Source: an uncultured Clostridia bacterium
GTDB taxonomy: Bacteria > Bacillota > Clostridia > Oscillospirales > Acutalibacteraceae
Length of the DNA stretch: 64,000 nt
Direction: 5' to 3'
NCBI GenBank assembly: GCA_905235625.1
Contig: CAJOLX010000003.1
Span: 25,497-89,496, forward strand
Shown here: positions 1 to 9,365 of the stretch, piece after piece
Layout: each line of letters begins with the position of its first letter
Position numbering within the stretch: the stretch's first letter is position 1
Notes under the pieces: generated by a model
The model's database searches: none
What the model saw: the letters and a program-made list of their open reading frames with translations, nothing else
What the model was told of the DNA's origin: nothing
Program-made: the position numbers and the translations under genes

Positions 1-1
1 G

Positions 2-337
2 AACGCCGCGCTCTATCTCATAAACGTTAAAATAGAGAAGGACGTTATAAACAACGTTAACAGGCGGCTTAATTTTGAAGTTTACAATATCGGCAAAACC
101 TCTTTGGCAGCCGATAATCAGGTTAAAGCCATTCAATATATCGCGGAAAACGCAGGCCTTTTGGTTTTGCCGGAGGAGCTGAGAAACGTTGCTCAGCTTC
201 GCCTTGACAATCCCGAAGCGTCTCTTTCTCAGCTTTGCGAGCTGAGCGAAGAAAAGCTTTCAAGATCCGGCATGAAGCACAGGCTTGATAAAATAATGTC
301 CTTATACGAGGATATGAGCAGCAAAGCGGAGAAATAA
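2..337 (+). CDS. whiA: WhiA-family transcription regulator, C-terminal part (gene cut by the window edge)
   Basis: Only the last 111 codons are present; the start lies outside the window. The visible part has the typical WhiA C-terminal helix-turn-helix pattern: an RRLNFEVYNIGKT segment, then QVKAIQYI, LPEELRNVAQLRL and SRSGMKHRLDKI near the end. WhiA proteins combine a degenerate LAGLIDADG endonuclease fold with this DNA-binding domain and affect cell division and chromosome segregation in Firmicutes and sporulation in Actinobacteria. The stop codon is one base before the dnaE start, so the two genes are probably co-transcribed. In many Clostridia whiA sits in a yvcJ-yvcK-whiA cluster, which would be expected to the left. 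The assignment is solid; nothing can be said about the missing N-terminus. Confidence 0.9.
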   Translation, partial: NAALYLINVKIEKDVINNVNRRLNFEVYNIGKTSLAADNQVKAIQYIAENAGLLVLPEELRNVAQLRLDNPEASLSQLCELSEEKLSRSGMKHRLDKIMSLYEDMSSKAEK

Positions 338-338
338 T

Positions 339-3300
339 ATGTCTTTTGCCCATCTTCACGTTCATTCGGAATACAGCCTGCTTGACGGCGCGTGCAGAAT
401 TGAACCTATGCTTGACAAAATTAAAAGCATGGGGCAGTCTTCTGTTGCCATAACCGACCACGGCGTGATGTACGGGGCAATAAAATTCTATAAAGCCGCA
501 AAAGAACGGGGAATAAATCCGATAATCGGCTGTGAGGTTTACGTCGCTCCGAGGTCAAGATTTGACAAGGTTCACGGTATTGACAGCGAAAGATTTCATC
601 TTATTCTTTTGTGCGAGAATAATACGGGCTACAGCAACCTAATTAAAATTGTTTCCGAAGGCTGGATAAACGGCTTTTACACAAAGCCGAGAGTTGATTT
701 GGAAGTGCTCGAAAAATATCACGAGGGCATTATTGCTCTCTCCGGCTGTCTTTTCGGCGAGGTTTCTCAAAACTTATTGAGAGGGGATTATCAGAAAGCA
801 AAAGAGACGGCGTTAAAATATCGCGATATTTTCGGCAAAGATAATTACTTTCTCGAAATACAAAATCACGGCCTTGAGGAGCAGCTTAAAATAAACTCAG
901 ACCTTGTTAAGCTCTCAAAAGAGCTTAATATACCTCTTGCCGCAACAAACGATGCTCATTACATCAACAAAGAGGATAATATCATTCAGCAGGTGCTTAT
1001 CTGCATTCAGACTAACCATATTCTCGGCGAAAGCACGGGCTTTGAGTTTTCGACCGATGAATTTTACCTTAAATCAGAGGATGAAATGCTTGAATCTTTC
1101 GGCTTTTGCCCCGAAGCCGTGAGCAATACGGCTGCCATAGCGGAAAGATGCCGGGTCGAATTTGAATTCGGCAACACAAAGCTTCCTCATTTTGAGGTGC
1201 CGGGCAATCAGGATCACTTTGAATATTTCAAAAATATGTGCCTTGAAGGCTTTAAGGAAAGATACGGTGATAACGCTCCGCCCGAATATCTTGACAGAAT
1301 GAACTATGAGCTTGACGTTATTAACCGTATGGGCTATATTGACTATTATCTTATAGTTCAGGATTTTATAAACTACGCCAAAACTCACGATATTCCCGTT
1401 GGGCCCGGCAGAGGCAGCGGCGCAGCGAGCATTTGTGCTTATTGCTGCGGAATTACGGGCATAGACCCCATGAAAAACAATCTGCTCTTTGAGAGATTTT
1501 TAAATCCCGAAAGAGTCAGTATGCCCGATTTTGACGTTGATTTCTGCTATGAAAGACGCGGAGAAGTTATTGATTACACCATAAGAAAATACGGCTCAGA
1601 CCACGTGGCTCAAATTGTAACTTTCGGCACAATGGCGGCAAAAGCAGCCGTAAGAGACGTTGGCAGAGTTATGGGCGTGCCTTACGGCACTGTTGACGCT
1701 ATTGCAAAAGCCATACCTAACGAGCTTAATATAACGCTGCAAAAAGCGCTTGAAACGTCAAAAGAATTCAGAAGCATATATGACAGCGACAAAACGGCAA
1801 AAGAAATAATCGACCTTTCCATTAAGGTGGAGGGAATGCCGAGGCACGCCTCAACTCACGCGGCAGGCGTTGTCATAACCGCGGACCCGGTTGACAGCTA
1901 CGTTCCGCTTTCAAAAAACGAAGACGCGGTTGTAACTCAGTTTACGATGAAAGACCTTGAGCAGCTCGGTCTTTTAAAAATGGATTTTTTAGGCCTTCGA
2001 ACTTTGACAGTTATTAAATCCGCCGAAAATGAAATAAAAAAATCAGACCCCTCGTTTAACATAGATAAAATACCGGAAAACGACAAAAACGTGATGAAAA
2101 TGTTTTCCCGTGGCGACACTCAGGGCGTTTTTCAGTTTGAATCCGCGGGCATGAAGAGAGTTTTAACTCAGCTAAAGCCCGAACAGTTTGAAGATATAGT
2201 CGCCGTTATTTCGCTTTATCGGCCCGGGCCGATGGAGTCTATTCCGGCTTATATTCAAAATAAATCAAACCCCGAAAAAATCAAATACAAAACTCCCGCT
2301 CTTAAAAATATTCTTGACGTTACTTACGGCTGCATCGTTTATCAGGAGCAGGTTATGCAGATTTGCCGTGAAATTGCCGGATATTCATTCGGCCGCTCCG
2401 ATATCGTAAGAAGAGCAATGGCAAAGAAGCAGCACGACGTGATGCTCAAAGAGCGCGAAAACTTCGTTCACGGCATTACGGACGAAAACGGAAACGTTAT
2501 CTGCGACGGCGCCGTTAGAAGGGGAGTAAGCGAAAAAGCAGCGAATGAAATCTTTGACGAAATGGTGTCGTTCGCTTCATACGCATTCAATAAAGCTCAC
2601 GCCGCGGCTTATGCTTACGTTTCTTATCAGACAGCTTATCTTAAATGTTATTATCCCAAAATATATTTTGCATCTCTTTTGACAAGCGTTTCCGACAATA
2701 CCGGAAAAATAGCGGAATATATACAGGAAGCGGAAAAAATCGGCATTAAAATTTTGCCGCCGCACGTAAACACCGCTGCGTATAAATTCACTCCCACAGA
2801 CGAGGGCATCGCGTTTTCTCTCTCAGCCGTTAAGAATATCGGCTCAGCGTTTATCGGCAGAGTGGTTAATGAAAGAAACGGTAACGGCAAATTTACAGAT
2901 ATGTATGATTTCTGCGAGAGAATGTACGGCAAAGACCTTAACAGGAGAGCAGTCGAAAGCCTCATTAAATGCGGCGCTCTTGACGGCATGGGAGCAAATC
3001 GCAAGCAAATGCTTCAGTCAATTGACCGCGTTTTTGAGCAGCTTGACAACGTGAAGAGGAAAAATATATCCGGTCAGATTGGTTTCGGCGACATTGACTC
3101 CGAAAGCTCCGAATCAATATCTTATGAGAAGTTTGTTTACGCCGACGTTGAAGAGCTCAGCAGCGAAGATCTTCTTAAATACGAAAAAGACGTTGCCGGA
3201 ATGTATCTCACAGGCCATCCTCTCTCGGAATATAAAGAGTATCTTAATCACATTAAACGTGATAAGATAAGCGATATATTGTCAGACAGCGAGAAATATC

Positions 3301-3836
3301 AGGATAATTCATCCGTTCATATTGCCGGAATAATTACTTCCGTTGAAAAGAGAATAACGAGAAACAACACCTCAATGGCATTCTTTAACGTTGAGGATGA
3401 AACCGACGGCGGCAGATTTATTGTTTTCTCAAAAGGCTACGAGCAATACAAAGCTTTGCTGTTTGAAGGGAACGTAGTTTCGGTTTACGCGAGAATATCT
3501 TATGACGATGATAGCGTTGTCAGCTTTATCGTAAATTCCGTTGAAACGATAAATAAATCAGACATTAAAAAAATTGCGGAAACCGACTCTTTAACAGAGC
3601 AAAACAGCGAAGAAATTTCAAAAGAAAAAAGGCTGTTTTTAAGGTTTGACTCATCATCTTCACCGCAGGTCAAAATAGTTTTAAATCTTTTGTCAATATT
3701 TGATGGCAAAACACCCGTTTATTTCTTCTTTGACAACACAAAGCAATATGAAACGCAGAAATCCTGCGATATTAACGAAGTGCTGCTCAGAGAACTCAAA
3801 AAAATACTCGGCAATTCAAATGTTATTTTAAAATAA
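339..3836 (+). CDS. dnaE: DNA polymerase III alpha subunit (DnaE)
   Basis: Replicative or lesion-tolerant DNA polymerase of the C family, 1165 residues, a normal length for the DnaE1 group. An N-terminal PHP domain opens with HLHVHSEYSLLDG and the polymerase core carries the catalytic PDFDVDFCYERR segment around residue 400. The helix-hairpin-helix and OB-fold regions follow (VAGMYLTGHPLSEY, then HIAGIITSVEKR), and the last 150 residues are a less conserved tail. It lacks the exonuclease insertion and zinc motif of PolC, so it is DnaE and not PolC. Firmicutes usually also encode PolC, which takes most of the synthesis. The ATG at 339 follows a GGAG inside the end of whiA and overlaps nothing. 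No terminator is evident after it; a separate promoter serves pfkA. Confidence 0.96.
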   Translation: MSFAHLHVHSEYSLLDGACRIEPMLDKIKSMGQSSVAITDHGVMYGAIKFYKAAKERGINPIIGCEVYVAPRSRFDKVHGIDSERFHLILLCENNTGYSNLIKIVSEGWINGFYTKPRVDLEVLEKYHEGIIALSGCLFGEVSQNLLRGDYQKAKETALKYRDIFGKDNYFLEIQNHGLEEQLKINSDLVKLSKELNIPLAATNDAHYINKEDNIIQQVLICIQTNHILGESTGFEFSTDEFYLKSEDEMLESFGFCPEAVSNTAAIAERCRVEFEFGNTKLPHFEVPGNQDHFEYFKNMCLEGFKERYGDNAPPEYLDRMNYELDVINRMGYIDYYLIVQDFINYAKTHDIPVGPGRGSGAASICAYCCGITGIDPMKNNLLFERFLNPERVSMPDFDVDFCYERRGEVIDYTIRKYGSDHVAQIVTFGTMAAKAAVRDVGRVMGVPYGTVDAIAKAIPNELNITLQKALETSKEFRSIYDSDKTAKEIIDLSIKVEGMPRHASTHAAGVVITADPVDSYVPLSKNEDAVVTQFTMKDLEQLGLLKMDFLGLRTLTVIKSAENEIKKSDPSFNIDKIPENDKNVMKMFSRGDTQGVFQFESAGMKRVLTQLKPEQFEDIVAVISLYRPGPMESIPAYIQNKSNPEKIKYKTPALKNILDVTYGCIVYQEQVMQICREIAGYSFGRSDIVRRAMAKKQHDVMLKERENFVHGITDENGNVICDGAVRRGVSEKAANEIFDEMVSFASYAFNKAHAAAYAYVSYQTAYLKCYYPKIYFASLLTSVSDNTGKIAEYIQEAEKIGIKILPPHVNTAAYKFTPTDEGIAFSLSAVKNIGSAFIGRVVNERNGNGKFTDMYDFCERMYGKDLNRRAVESLIKCGALDGMGANRKQMLQSIDRVFEQLDNVKRKNISGQIGFGDIDSESSESISYEKFVYADVEELSSEDLLKYEKDVAGMYLTGHPLSEYKEYLNHIKRDKISDILSDSEKYQDNSSVHIAGIITSVEKRITRNNTSMAFFNVEDETDGGRFIVFSKGYEQYKALLFEGNVVSVYARISYDDDSVVSFIVNSVETINKSDIKKIAETDSLTEQNSEEISKEKRLFLRFDSSSSPQVKIVLNLLSIFDGKTPVYFFFDNTKQYETQKSCDINEVLLRELKKILGNSNVILK

Positions 3837-3848
3837 CCTAATATTTCA

Positions 3849-3878
3849 TTGACATTTTACGCCCTAATAATGTATTAT
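3849..3878 (+). promoter_or_regulatory. Promoter for pfkA-pcrA, with overlapping inverted repeat
   Basis: A TTGACA box at 3849-3854 is followed 18 bases later by TATTAT at 3873-3878. CCTAATA (about 3863) and its inverse TATTAGG (ending about 3883) flank and overlap the -10 box, and a further CCTAATA copy lies just after the dnaE stop codon. The arrangement could be an operator for a repressor of glycolysis, but no known regulator motif is matched. The promoter is well supported; the operator is a guess. Confidence 0.6.
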
Positions 3879-3912
3879 ATTAGGAGCAATTTATAAAAGG
3901 GGATATTTCAAA

Positions 3913-4875
3913 ATGAAAACCATTGGTGTACTTACAAGCGGTGGAGACGCTCCCGGCATGAACGCCGCCATCAGAGCAGTTGTTCGCACGGCATGTGAAA
4001 ACGGCATGAAGGTTTACGGCATCAACAGGGGCTATCAGGGTCTTATTGACGACGACCTTGTTGAGCTTAACATAAGAAGCGTTTCCGACATTATCCACAG
4101 GGGCGGCACTATGCTTTATTCTGCAAGGTGCCTTGCTTTCAAAGAAGAAGAAGGCATGCAGAAAGCCATCGAAACCTGCAAAAAGCACGGCATCGAGGGC
4201 ATAGTCGTTATAGGCGGCGACGGCTCATTCAGAGGCGCGAGAGACCTTTCCTTGAGAGGAATTCCCTGCATAGGCATTCCCGGCACAATAGATAACGACA
4301 TCGTAAGCTCCGATTACACTATCGGTTACGACACCTGCCTTAATACCATAATGGATATGGTAGACCGCATCAGAGATACCGTTGAATCCCACAGCAGATG
4401 CTTCGTTGTTGAAGTTATGGGCAACCGCTGCGGCGACTTAACTCTTAATTCCGGCATAGCTGTCGGCGCAACCGCCATAGTTATTCCCGAAATTCAGAGC
4501 GATATTGAAAAGCACGTTATCGAAAGAATACGCAGAACTCAAAAGACCGATAAAAAGCACTTTATAATCATGGTAGCCGAGGGCGTAGGCGGCGTTGCCG
4601 ACCTTGCCAAAAAGATACAGGAAGAGTGCGGTGTTGAAACAAGGTCAACAGTGCTCGGCCACGTTCAGAGAGGCGGCTCGCCCACAGCCCGCGACAGAGT
4701 TATGGCAAGCCAGATGGGCTATTACGCCGTTAAGCTCCTCATGCAGGGCATCGGCAACAGAGTTGTTGTTATGAAAGACGATAAAATCGTTGACTATGAT
4801 ATTTATGAAGCGCTCACCATGACCAAAGAGGTTGATACAACGCTCTATCAAATCGCGCACGAAATATCTATCTGA
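3913..4875 (+). CDS. pfkA: ATP-dependent 6-phosphofructokinase
   Basis: Phosphorylates fructose 6-phosphate to fructose 1,6-bisphosphate, the committed step of glycolysis, in the cytoplasm. The 320-residue length is that of bacterial PfkA. Visible motifs are TSGGDAPGMNAAIR at the N-terminus, VIGGDGSFRGA for ATP binding, the catalytic GTIDNDI, and GHVQRGGSPTARDR with the substrate-binding arginines. The Gly of GGDGS and the Asp of TIDND fit an ATP-dependent rather than a pyrophosphate-dependent enzyme. The start is preceded by an AAAGGGG ribosome site. The pcrA gene follows after five bases, so both share the promoter at 3849. Together with pgi (39.5 kb) it supplies upper glycolysis. Confidence 0.97.
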   Translation: MKTIGVLTSGGDAPGMNAAIRAVVRTACENGMKVYGINRGYQGLIDDDLVELNIRSVSDIIHRGGTMLYSARCLAFKEEEGMQKAIETCKKHGIEGIVVIGGDGSFRGARDLSLRGIPCIGIPGTIDNDIVSSDYTIGYDTCLNTIMDMVDRIRDTVESHSRCFVVEVMGNRCGDLTLNSGIAVGATAIVIPEIQSDIEKHVIERIRRTQKTDKKHFIIMVAEGVGGVADLAKKIQEECGVETRSTVLGHVQRGGSPTARDRVMASQMGYYAVKLLMQGIGNRVVVMKDDKIVDYDIYEALTMTKEVDTTLYQIAHEISI

Positions 4876-4880
4876 GGTAA

Positions 4881-7277
4881 ATGATGAACAAAGATGATTT
4901 CATATCATTAAGAAAACAGATAATCGAAAATGATTTTAAATCATTGAACAACAGGCAAAAAGAAGCGGTCTTCTCTACGGAGGGACCGCTTTTGGTGCTT
5001 GCCGGCGCGGGAAGCGGCAAAACAACCGTGCTTGTAAACAGAGTGGCGAACATAATAAAATACGGCAACGCATATTACAGCAACGAATTTAATTATGATC
5101 CTGACCCGTATCAGACCGCTATGCTTATGTCGGCTTCACAGGGCGGAGAACTGCCCGAGGATTTGAGATATCTTTTGCAGGTAAACCCCGCAAAGCCCTG
5201 GCAGATATTGGCGATAACCTTCACAAACAAAGCGGCAAACGAGCTTAAATCGAGGCTCTCGAATATGATAGGCCCTGATGCCGGCGAAATATGGGCGTCA
5301 ACGTTTCACGCGGCTTGCGTCAGAATTCTCAGAAGAAACGCCGGTTATTTGAATTTCACTCAAAATTTTACTATTTACGATACCGATGACAGCAAAAGAG
5401 TTATAAAAGACTGCTTAAAGCAGCTCGGCTTAAGCGATAAAATTATAACTCCGAAGGCATGTATAAACGAAATAAGCAAGGCAAAAAATATGCTTATTTC
5501 TCCCGAAGAATACGCTCAAAACTCGGCGGATTCATATGATTATCTCAAGAGCAACATCGGCTCAATTTATTCTCTTTATCAGCAAAAGCTCATTCAGAGC
5601 GACGCAATGGATTTTGACGATATTATTTATTATACCGTTAAGCTCTTTCATGAAAATGAAGATATACTTGAATATTATCAAAATAAATTCAAATATATCC
5701 TTGTTGATGAGTATCAAGACACGAACCATATGCAATACGAGCTCGTTTCTCTGCTCGCAAATAAGCACAAAAACATTTGCGTTGTGGGCGATGACGACCA
5801 GAGCATATACAGGTTCAGAGGCGCCACAATAGAAAATATTCTCTCTTTTGAAAATGAATATTCGGGCGCTAAAGTAATAAGGCTTGAGCAAAACTACAGG
5901 TCAACTCAAATTATACTCGACGCCGCAAACAATCTTATCGCGAATAACGAAAACAGAAAAGGCAAAAATCTTTGGACCGATAAGAAAGACGGCGAAAAAA
6001 TAACCTATCATAAAGCCGAAGACGACAGGGGAGAAGGCTATTTTGTAGCCGACAACGTTCTTAAAGGCATAAGAAACGGCAAGAATTTTTCGGATTTTGC
6101 CGTGCTTTACAGAATGAACTCTCAGTCAAACCTTATTGAGCAGGCTTTTGTGCGCAATTCCATTCCATACAGAATGGTCGGCGGCCATAAGTTTTATGAC
6201 AGAAAAGAAATAAAAGACGCTATATCTTATCTCAGCGTTGTCGCAAATCACAACGATTCCGTCAGAATGAGCAGAATTATTAACGAGCCTAAAAGGGGGA
6301 TAGGGGAGAGCACTTTCAATAAGGCTCTTCAGATTTCATCCGATTTGGGCATGCCTCTTTTTGACGTGCTGAAAACGGCGGAGGATTATCCCATTCTTTC
6401 GAGAACCGCAAAAAAGCTCGCTGAATTTGCCGATTATATCGATTATTTAACCGATTATTATAACGAGCACGGCTCAAGCGAATTGCTCAAAGAAATAATT
6501 TCGTCTTCCGGCTACGAGAGAACTCTTGACGAAGACCCGGTGAAGAAAGAGGAAAGACTCGAAAACCTTGACCAGCTTTATAACAATATAGTTGATTTCG
6601 AGCGTGACAATGAGGAAGCGGATTTAAACGACTTTTTGCAGGAAATATCGCTTATGACCGATATTGACTCTTATAATTCGGATTCCGATTCCGTTGTTAT
6701 GATGACCGTTCACTCGGCAAAGGGTCTTGAATTCAACACCGTATTTATCGTTGGAATGGAAGAAAACATATTCCCGTCCGATTTATCGGTGCAGGAAGGG
6801 GAGTTCGGCATTGAAGAAGAACGCCGCCTTGCCTACGTTGCCGTAACGAGAGCAAAGGAAAAGCTGTATCTTACCTGCGCTCAAACGAGAATGCTTTTCG
6901 GAATGACAAGATACAATCAGCCGTCGAGATTTATAAGCGAAATTCCCGAGAGCCTGATTGAGCCGAGCGATGAAAATAAAGCTGCCGCAAAGAGAGCGGC
7001 TTCCGGCTCTTATCGCATAGGCTCCGATTACGGCAGCAGACAAAACGCCGCGCCGAAAAAGAAGGATTACGGCTTCTCAGGCGTTTCCTCTAAACCAAAG
7101 CCGTCCGGAACGGTTTATAAAACAGGCGACACGGTTAAACACAAGATTTTCGGAGAGGGCGTTGTGCTGTCGGTTACTCCCATGAGCAACGACCAGATGC
7201 TCGAAATCGCTTTCATTAACGGCAACACTAAAAAAATCATGGCTAATTACGCTAAAATGGAAAAGGTCAATAACTGA
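4881..7277 (+). CDS. pcrA: UvrD/PcrA-type superfamily 1 DNA helicase
   Basis: ATP-driven 3'-5' DNA helicase used in excision repair and in clearing replication obstacles. The helicase motifs appear in order: LAGAGSGKTT (I), ITFTNKAANEL (Ia), VDEYQDTN (II), VVGDDDQSIYRFRGA (III), QNYRST (IV), VHSAKGLEF with GMEENIFP (V) and EERRLAYVAVTRAKE (VI). The C-terminus has the GDTVKHKIFGEGVV beta-domain typical of PcrA. Between motifs I and Ia there is an insertion of roughly 50 residues (about 54-103), rich in Tyr, Asp and Pro, which standard PcrA lacks. Two consecutive ATG codons (4881, 4884) follow a GAGG; the second has the better spacing. It is translated just after pfkA. A hairpin terminator follows at 7281. 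Confidence 0.95.
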   Translation: MMNKDDFISLRKQIIENDFKSLNNRQKEAVFSTEGPLLVLAGAGSGKTTVLVNRVANIIKYGNAYYSNEFNYDPDPYQTAMLMSASQGGELPEDLRYLLQVNPAKPWQILAITFTNKAANELKSRLSNMIGPDAGEIWASTFHAACVRILRRNAGYLNFTQNFTIYDTDDSKRVIKDCLKQLGLSDKIITPKACINEISKAKNMLISPEEYAQNSADSYDYLKSNIGSIYSLYQQKLIQSDAMDFDDIIYYTVKLFHENEDILEYYQNKFKYILVDEYQDTNHMQYELVSLLANKHKNICVVGDDDQSIYRFRGATIENILSFENEYSGAKVIRLEQNYRSTQIILDAANNLIANNENRKGKNLWTDKKDGEKITYHKAEDDRGEGYFVADNVLKGIRNGKNFSDFAVLYRMNSQSNLIEQAFVRNSIPYRMVGGHKFYDRKEIKDAISYLSVVANHNDSVRMSRIINEPKRGIGESTFNKALQISSDLGMPLFDVLKTAEDYPILSRTAKKLAEFADYIDYLTDYYNEHGSSELLKEIISSSGYERTLDEDPVKKEERLENLDQLYNNIVDFERDNEEADLNDFLQEISLMTDIDSYNSDSDSVVMMTVHSAKGLEFNTVFIVGMEENIFPSDLSVQEGEFGIEEERRLAYVAVTRAKEKLYLTCAQTRMLFGMTRYNQPSRFISEIPESLIEPSDENKAAAKRAASGSYRIGSDYGSRQNAAPKKKDYGFSGVSSKPKPSGTVYKTGDTVKHKIFGEGVVLSVTPMSNDQMLEIAFINGNTKKIMANYAKMEKVNN

Positions 7278-7280
7278 AAA

Positions 7281-7308
7281 TGAGCCGGCAAAAAGCGCCG
7301 GCTCATTT
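7281..7308. terminator. Bidirectional terminator between pcrA and the recombinase gene
   Basis: A perfect 9-base inverted repeat, TGAGCCGGC and GCCGGCTCA, with a seven-base loop, followed by T residues on both strands. It lies between the two convergent stop codons and can serve both genes. Confidence 0.85.
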
Positions 7309-7326
7309 AATATATGAGAGCAAATA

Positions 7327-8343
7327 TCAATCGTCATCGTCTTCATCGTCAAAATCATCAAGAAGATTTTGCGAAAAGCGTTTATTGAGGGGGTTTCTGT
7401 CAACAGCCTGCTTGACCTGCTCATCGTAAACGTGAGTGTAAATTTCGGTTGTGGCGAGGTTTTCGTGGCCGAGAAGAGCTTTAATTTGCAACACGTCCGT
7501 ATTGCCGTATTGATACATAAGGGTAGCGGCTGTGTGCCTGAGCTTATGAACGGAAAAGCCCATATTTCCGAGCCCTGCTTCTTCAAGGCGTTTATCAACC
7601 ATTTTCTGCACGGATTCACGGCTGATTCTCGTTCTGCGATTGCTTATAAATAACGCGTCTCTGTCAATAACGCCGTCTTTGGGCCTTATTTTAAGATAAT
7701 TATTTATGCTTTCAATGCACGCTTCGTTAAGATAAACCATTCGCTCTTTGTTGCCTTTGCCGAGCACCTTAAGAGTTCTGTTATCAAAAGAAATATCGGA
7801 TATATTTATATTTACAAGTTCGGAAAGTCTTAATCCGCAATTAAGGAAGAGCAAAATAATACAATAATCCCGCTCTTTATTTTTCCCTTTGCAGGCGTCA
7901 AGCAAATTAACGCATTGCTCAAGTGAAAGATATTTGGGCAGGGATTTTTTTATTTTGGGCGAATCAAGAAAAGCGATATTATTCTTGCCGGGCAAAATAT
8001 TCTGAACCTCAAGATATCTGTAAAATCTTTTAATGGAAACAGCTTTTCGCGCTCTCGCGTTGGAATCATTATCTCTTTTATTCCTGCAGTAGGCGAGGAA
8101 GGAGTAAGCTTCTTCAAGCGTAACGCTGCAAATAAAATCTTTATCGATGTCAGAAATATCTATGCTGTCAAATTCAGCGTTTTTATCGGCGAGGCCTCTG
8201 TAAACTTTTAAATATCTGAAAAACAATCTGAGATCCGAGCCGTAGCCTAAAACAGTGAGCTCTGATTTATTTAAAGTGCCGCCGAGATAATTCAGATAAT
8301 TAACAACGAGAGGAGGCAAACTCGAAATTTCTTCTTCTCTCAT
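7327..8343 (-). CDS. Tyrosine recombinase of the XerC/XerD type
   Basis: A site-specific recombinase of 338 residues, near the usual 300 for XerC/D, with an N-terminal SAM-like core-binding domain and a C-terminal catalytic domain. The catalytic set is complete: Arg in CGLRLSELVNI, Lys in GKGNKERMVYL, HKLRHTAATLMYQYG supplying His and Arg, the second His in LLGHENLATT and the nucleophilic Tyr in IYTHV (about residue 302). The protein ends in an unusual run of about ten acidic residues (DDFDDEDDDD). It has its own promoter at 8436 and no phage or transposon genes nearby, which favours a chromosomal dimer-resolution role over a mobile-element integrase. Whether it is the XerC, XerD or XerS equivalent cannot be told by eye. 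ATG follows AAGGAG. Confidence 0.88.
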   Translation of the reverse strand: MREEEISSLPPLVVNYLNYLGGTLNKSELTVLGYGSDLRLFFRYLKVYRGLADKNAEFDSIDISDIDKDFICSVTLEEAYSFLAYCRNKRDNDSNARARKAVSIKRFYRYLEVQNILPGKNNIAFLDSPKIKKSLPKYLSLEQCVNLLDACKGKNKERDYCIILLFLNCGLRLSELVNINISDISFDNRTLKVLGKGNKERMVYLNEACIESINNYLKIRPKDGVIDRDALFISNRRTRISRESVQKMVDKRLEEAGLGNMGFSVHKLRHTAATLMYQYGNTDVLQIKALLGHENLATTEIYTHVYDEQVKQAVDRNPLNKRFSQNLLDDFDDEDDDD

Positions 8344-8435
8344 AAAAACTTCTCCTTGATGATTAAAAACAATAGCATTTTTTTAAAACGATCGGCAGGG
8401 AATAAATGAATTCCGGTGAATTTCCCTTAAATACG

Positions 8436-8464
8436 ATTATAGCACACCATCCCTGAAAAAACAA
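8436..8464 (-). promoter_or_regulatory. Promoter of the tyrosine recombinase gene
   Basis: On the minus strand TTGTTT (8464-8459) and TATAAT (8441-8436) are separated by 17 bases. Transcription would begin near 8430, about 85 bases ahead of the start codon. The rest of the 260-base spacer (8344-8603) is AT-rich with no other clear signal. Confidence 0.65.
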
Positions 8465-8603
8465 TAGAAATTACACAAAATACAAATTTTATGTAATTAA
8501 GGGGAGGGAAAACAGGGAATTTTATCGAAATTTGCGAAGATAAGAGGTTTTTAGGATTTAATAGTATTTAATCGTTTTTCTCCGGAAACGGTTATATCGG
8601 CTA

Positions 8604-9365
8604 TTATATAACATACTCTTCTATAGGTATTATGGAGCCTACGTCCGTCAGACATCCTTTTTTCAGTTCGACGGCGTCAATCTTATTACGGTTCAGCGCA
8701 TCATAGATTAAATTATGGTCTTTATGGCTGATAATCTCTCCGCAGAACGCGATTTTATTTTTTGCTATCAGACCGGAGCATCCGCCGATAAATCCGTAAT
8801 CAAATCCGTTTAGCTTAACAGAGCCTTTTGTAACTAACGTAACGTCTTTTAAGATATACTTAAGCTCATTATAAATAGAAATATCATCTGTAATTACGGC
8901 GTCTTCGCTGAGAACGCAAACCGAGCATTTAGTGTAGCCCTGATTAACGTTTACAATATTCAGGCCGTCTTTGTACACACTGTCCAAAATCTCTTTTGAT
9001 ACCGTTTTTTCATTGCAGATAAAATATTTGCCGAGTCTAACGGCATTCAGCATTACGTCGTTTGGATAATCTTTGCTTTCGGGCTTTTTTATTTTTATAA
9101 CGCTGAAATTTTGGGCCCACTCCCCTGCCGAAACCGAATTTAAACAGTACAGTTCATTATTCTTATAATGAAAATAATTCATATCAGCGTGAGAGCCGAG
9201 ACCGGGCAGCAAGCGCGGATTATTTTGAACTTTTACGCAGAAAATTCCCATTTTCTCGAGAGAATTTATTTCTTCATCGGCTTCTTCGCTTATCAATACT
9301 TTTGATACGCTGTTTTTTGGAATAAAGGGAAGTTCAAGTGGCTGCTTCAAAGGCTTCGTTTGCAT
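8604..9365 (-). CDS. DUF6873-like protein with predicted GME (guanidino-group-modifying enzyme) fold
   Basis: A 253-residue cytoplasmic protein with no signal peptide. Its pattern recalls the clostridial family listed as DUF6873, proposed to share the fold of arginine deiminase and amidinotransferases. Candidate active-site segments are PGLGSHADMNYFH (about residue 54), NVNQGYTKCSVCV (about 140) and FIGGCSGLIAKNKIAFCGE (about 193), rich in the Asp, His and Cys such enzymes use. The activity is unknown. The start overlaps the end of radA by 32 bases and no good ribosome site is seen, so translation may be coupled to radA or use TTG at 9350. It closes the PBP1A-ruvX-radA operon. Family assignment is from memory of the pattern, so it is moderate. 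Confidence 0.6.
   Translation of the reverse strand: MQTKPLKQPLELPFIPKNSVSKVLISEEADEEINSLEKMGIFCVKVQNNPRLLPGLGSHADMNYFHYKNNELYCLNSVSAGEWAQNFSVIKIKKPESKDYPNDVMLNAVRLGKYFICNEKTVSKEILDSVYKDGLNIVNVNQGYTKCSVCVLSEDAVITDDISIYNELKYILKDVTLVTKGSVKLNGFDYGFIGGCSGLIAKNKIAFCGEIISHKDHNLIYDALNRNKIDAVELKKGCLTDVGSIIPIEEYVI

Noticed and set aside
7327..8343. Tyrosine recombinase as sign of an integrated mobile element
   Set aside because: No att-like repeats, tRNA, phage or transposon genes nearby, and composition matches the neighbours.
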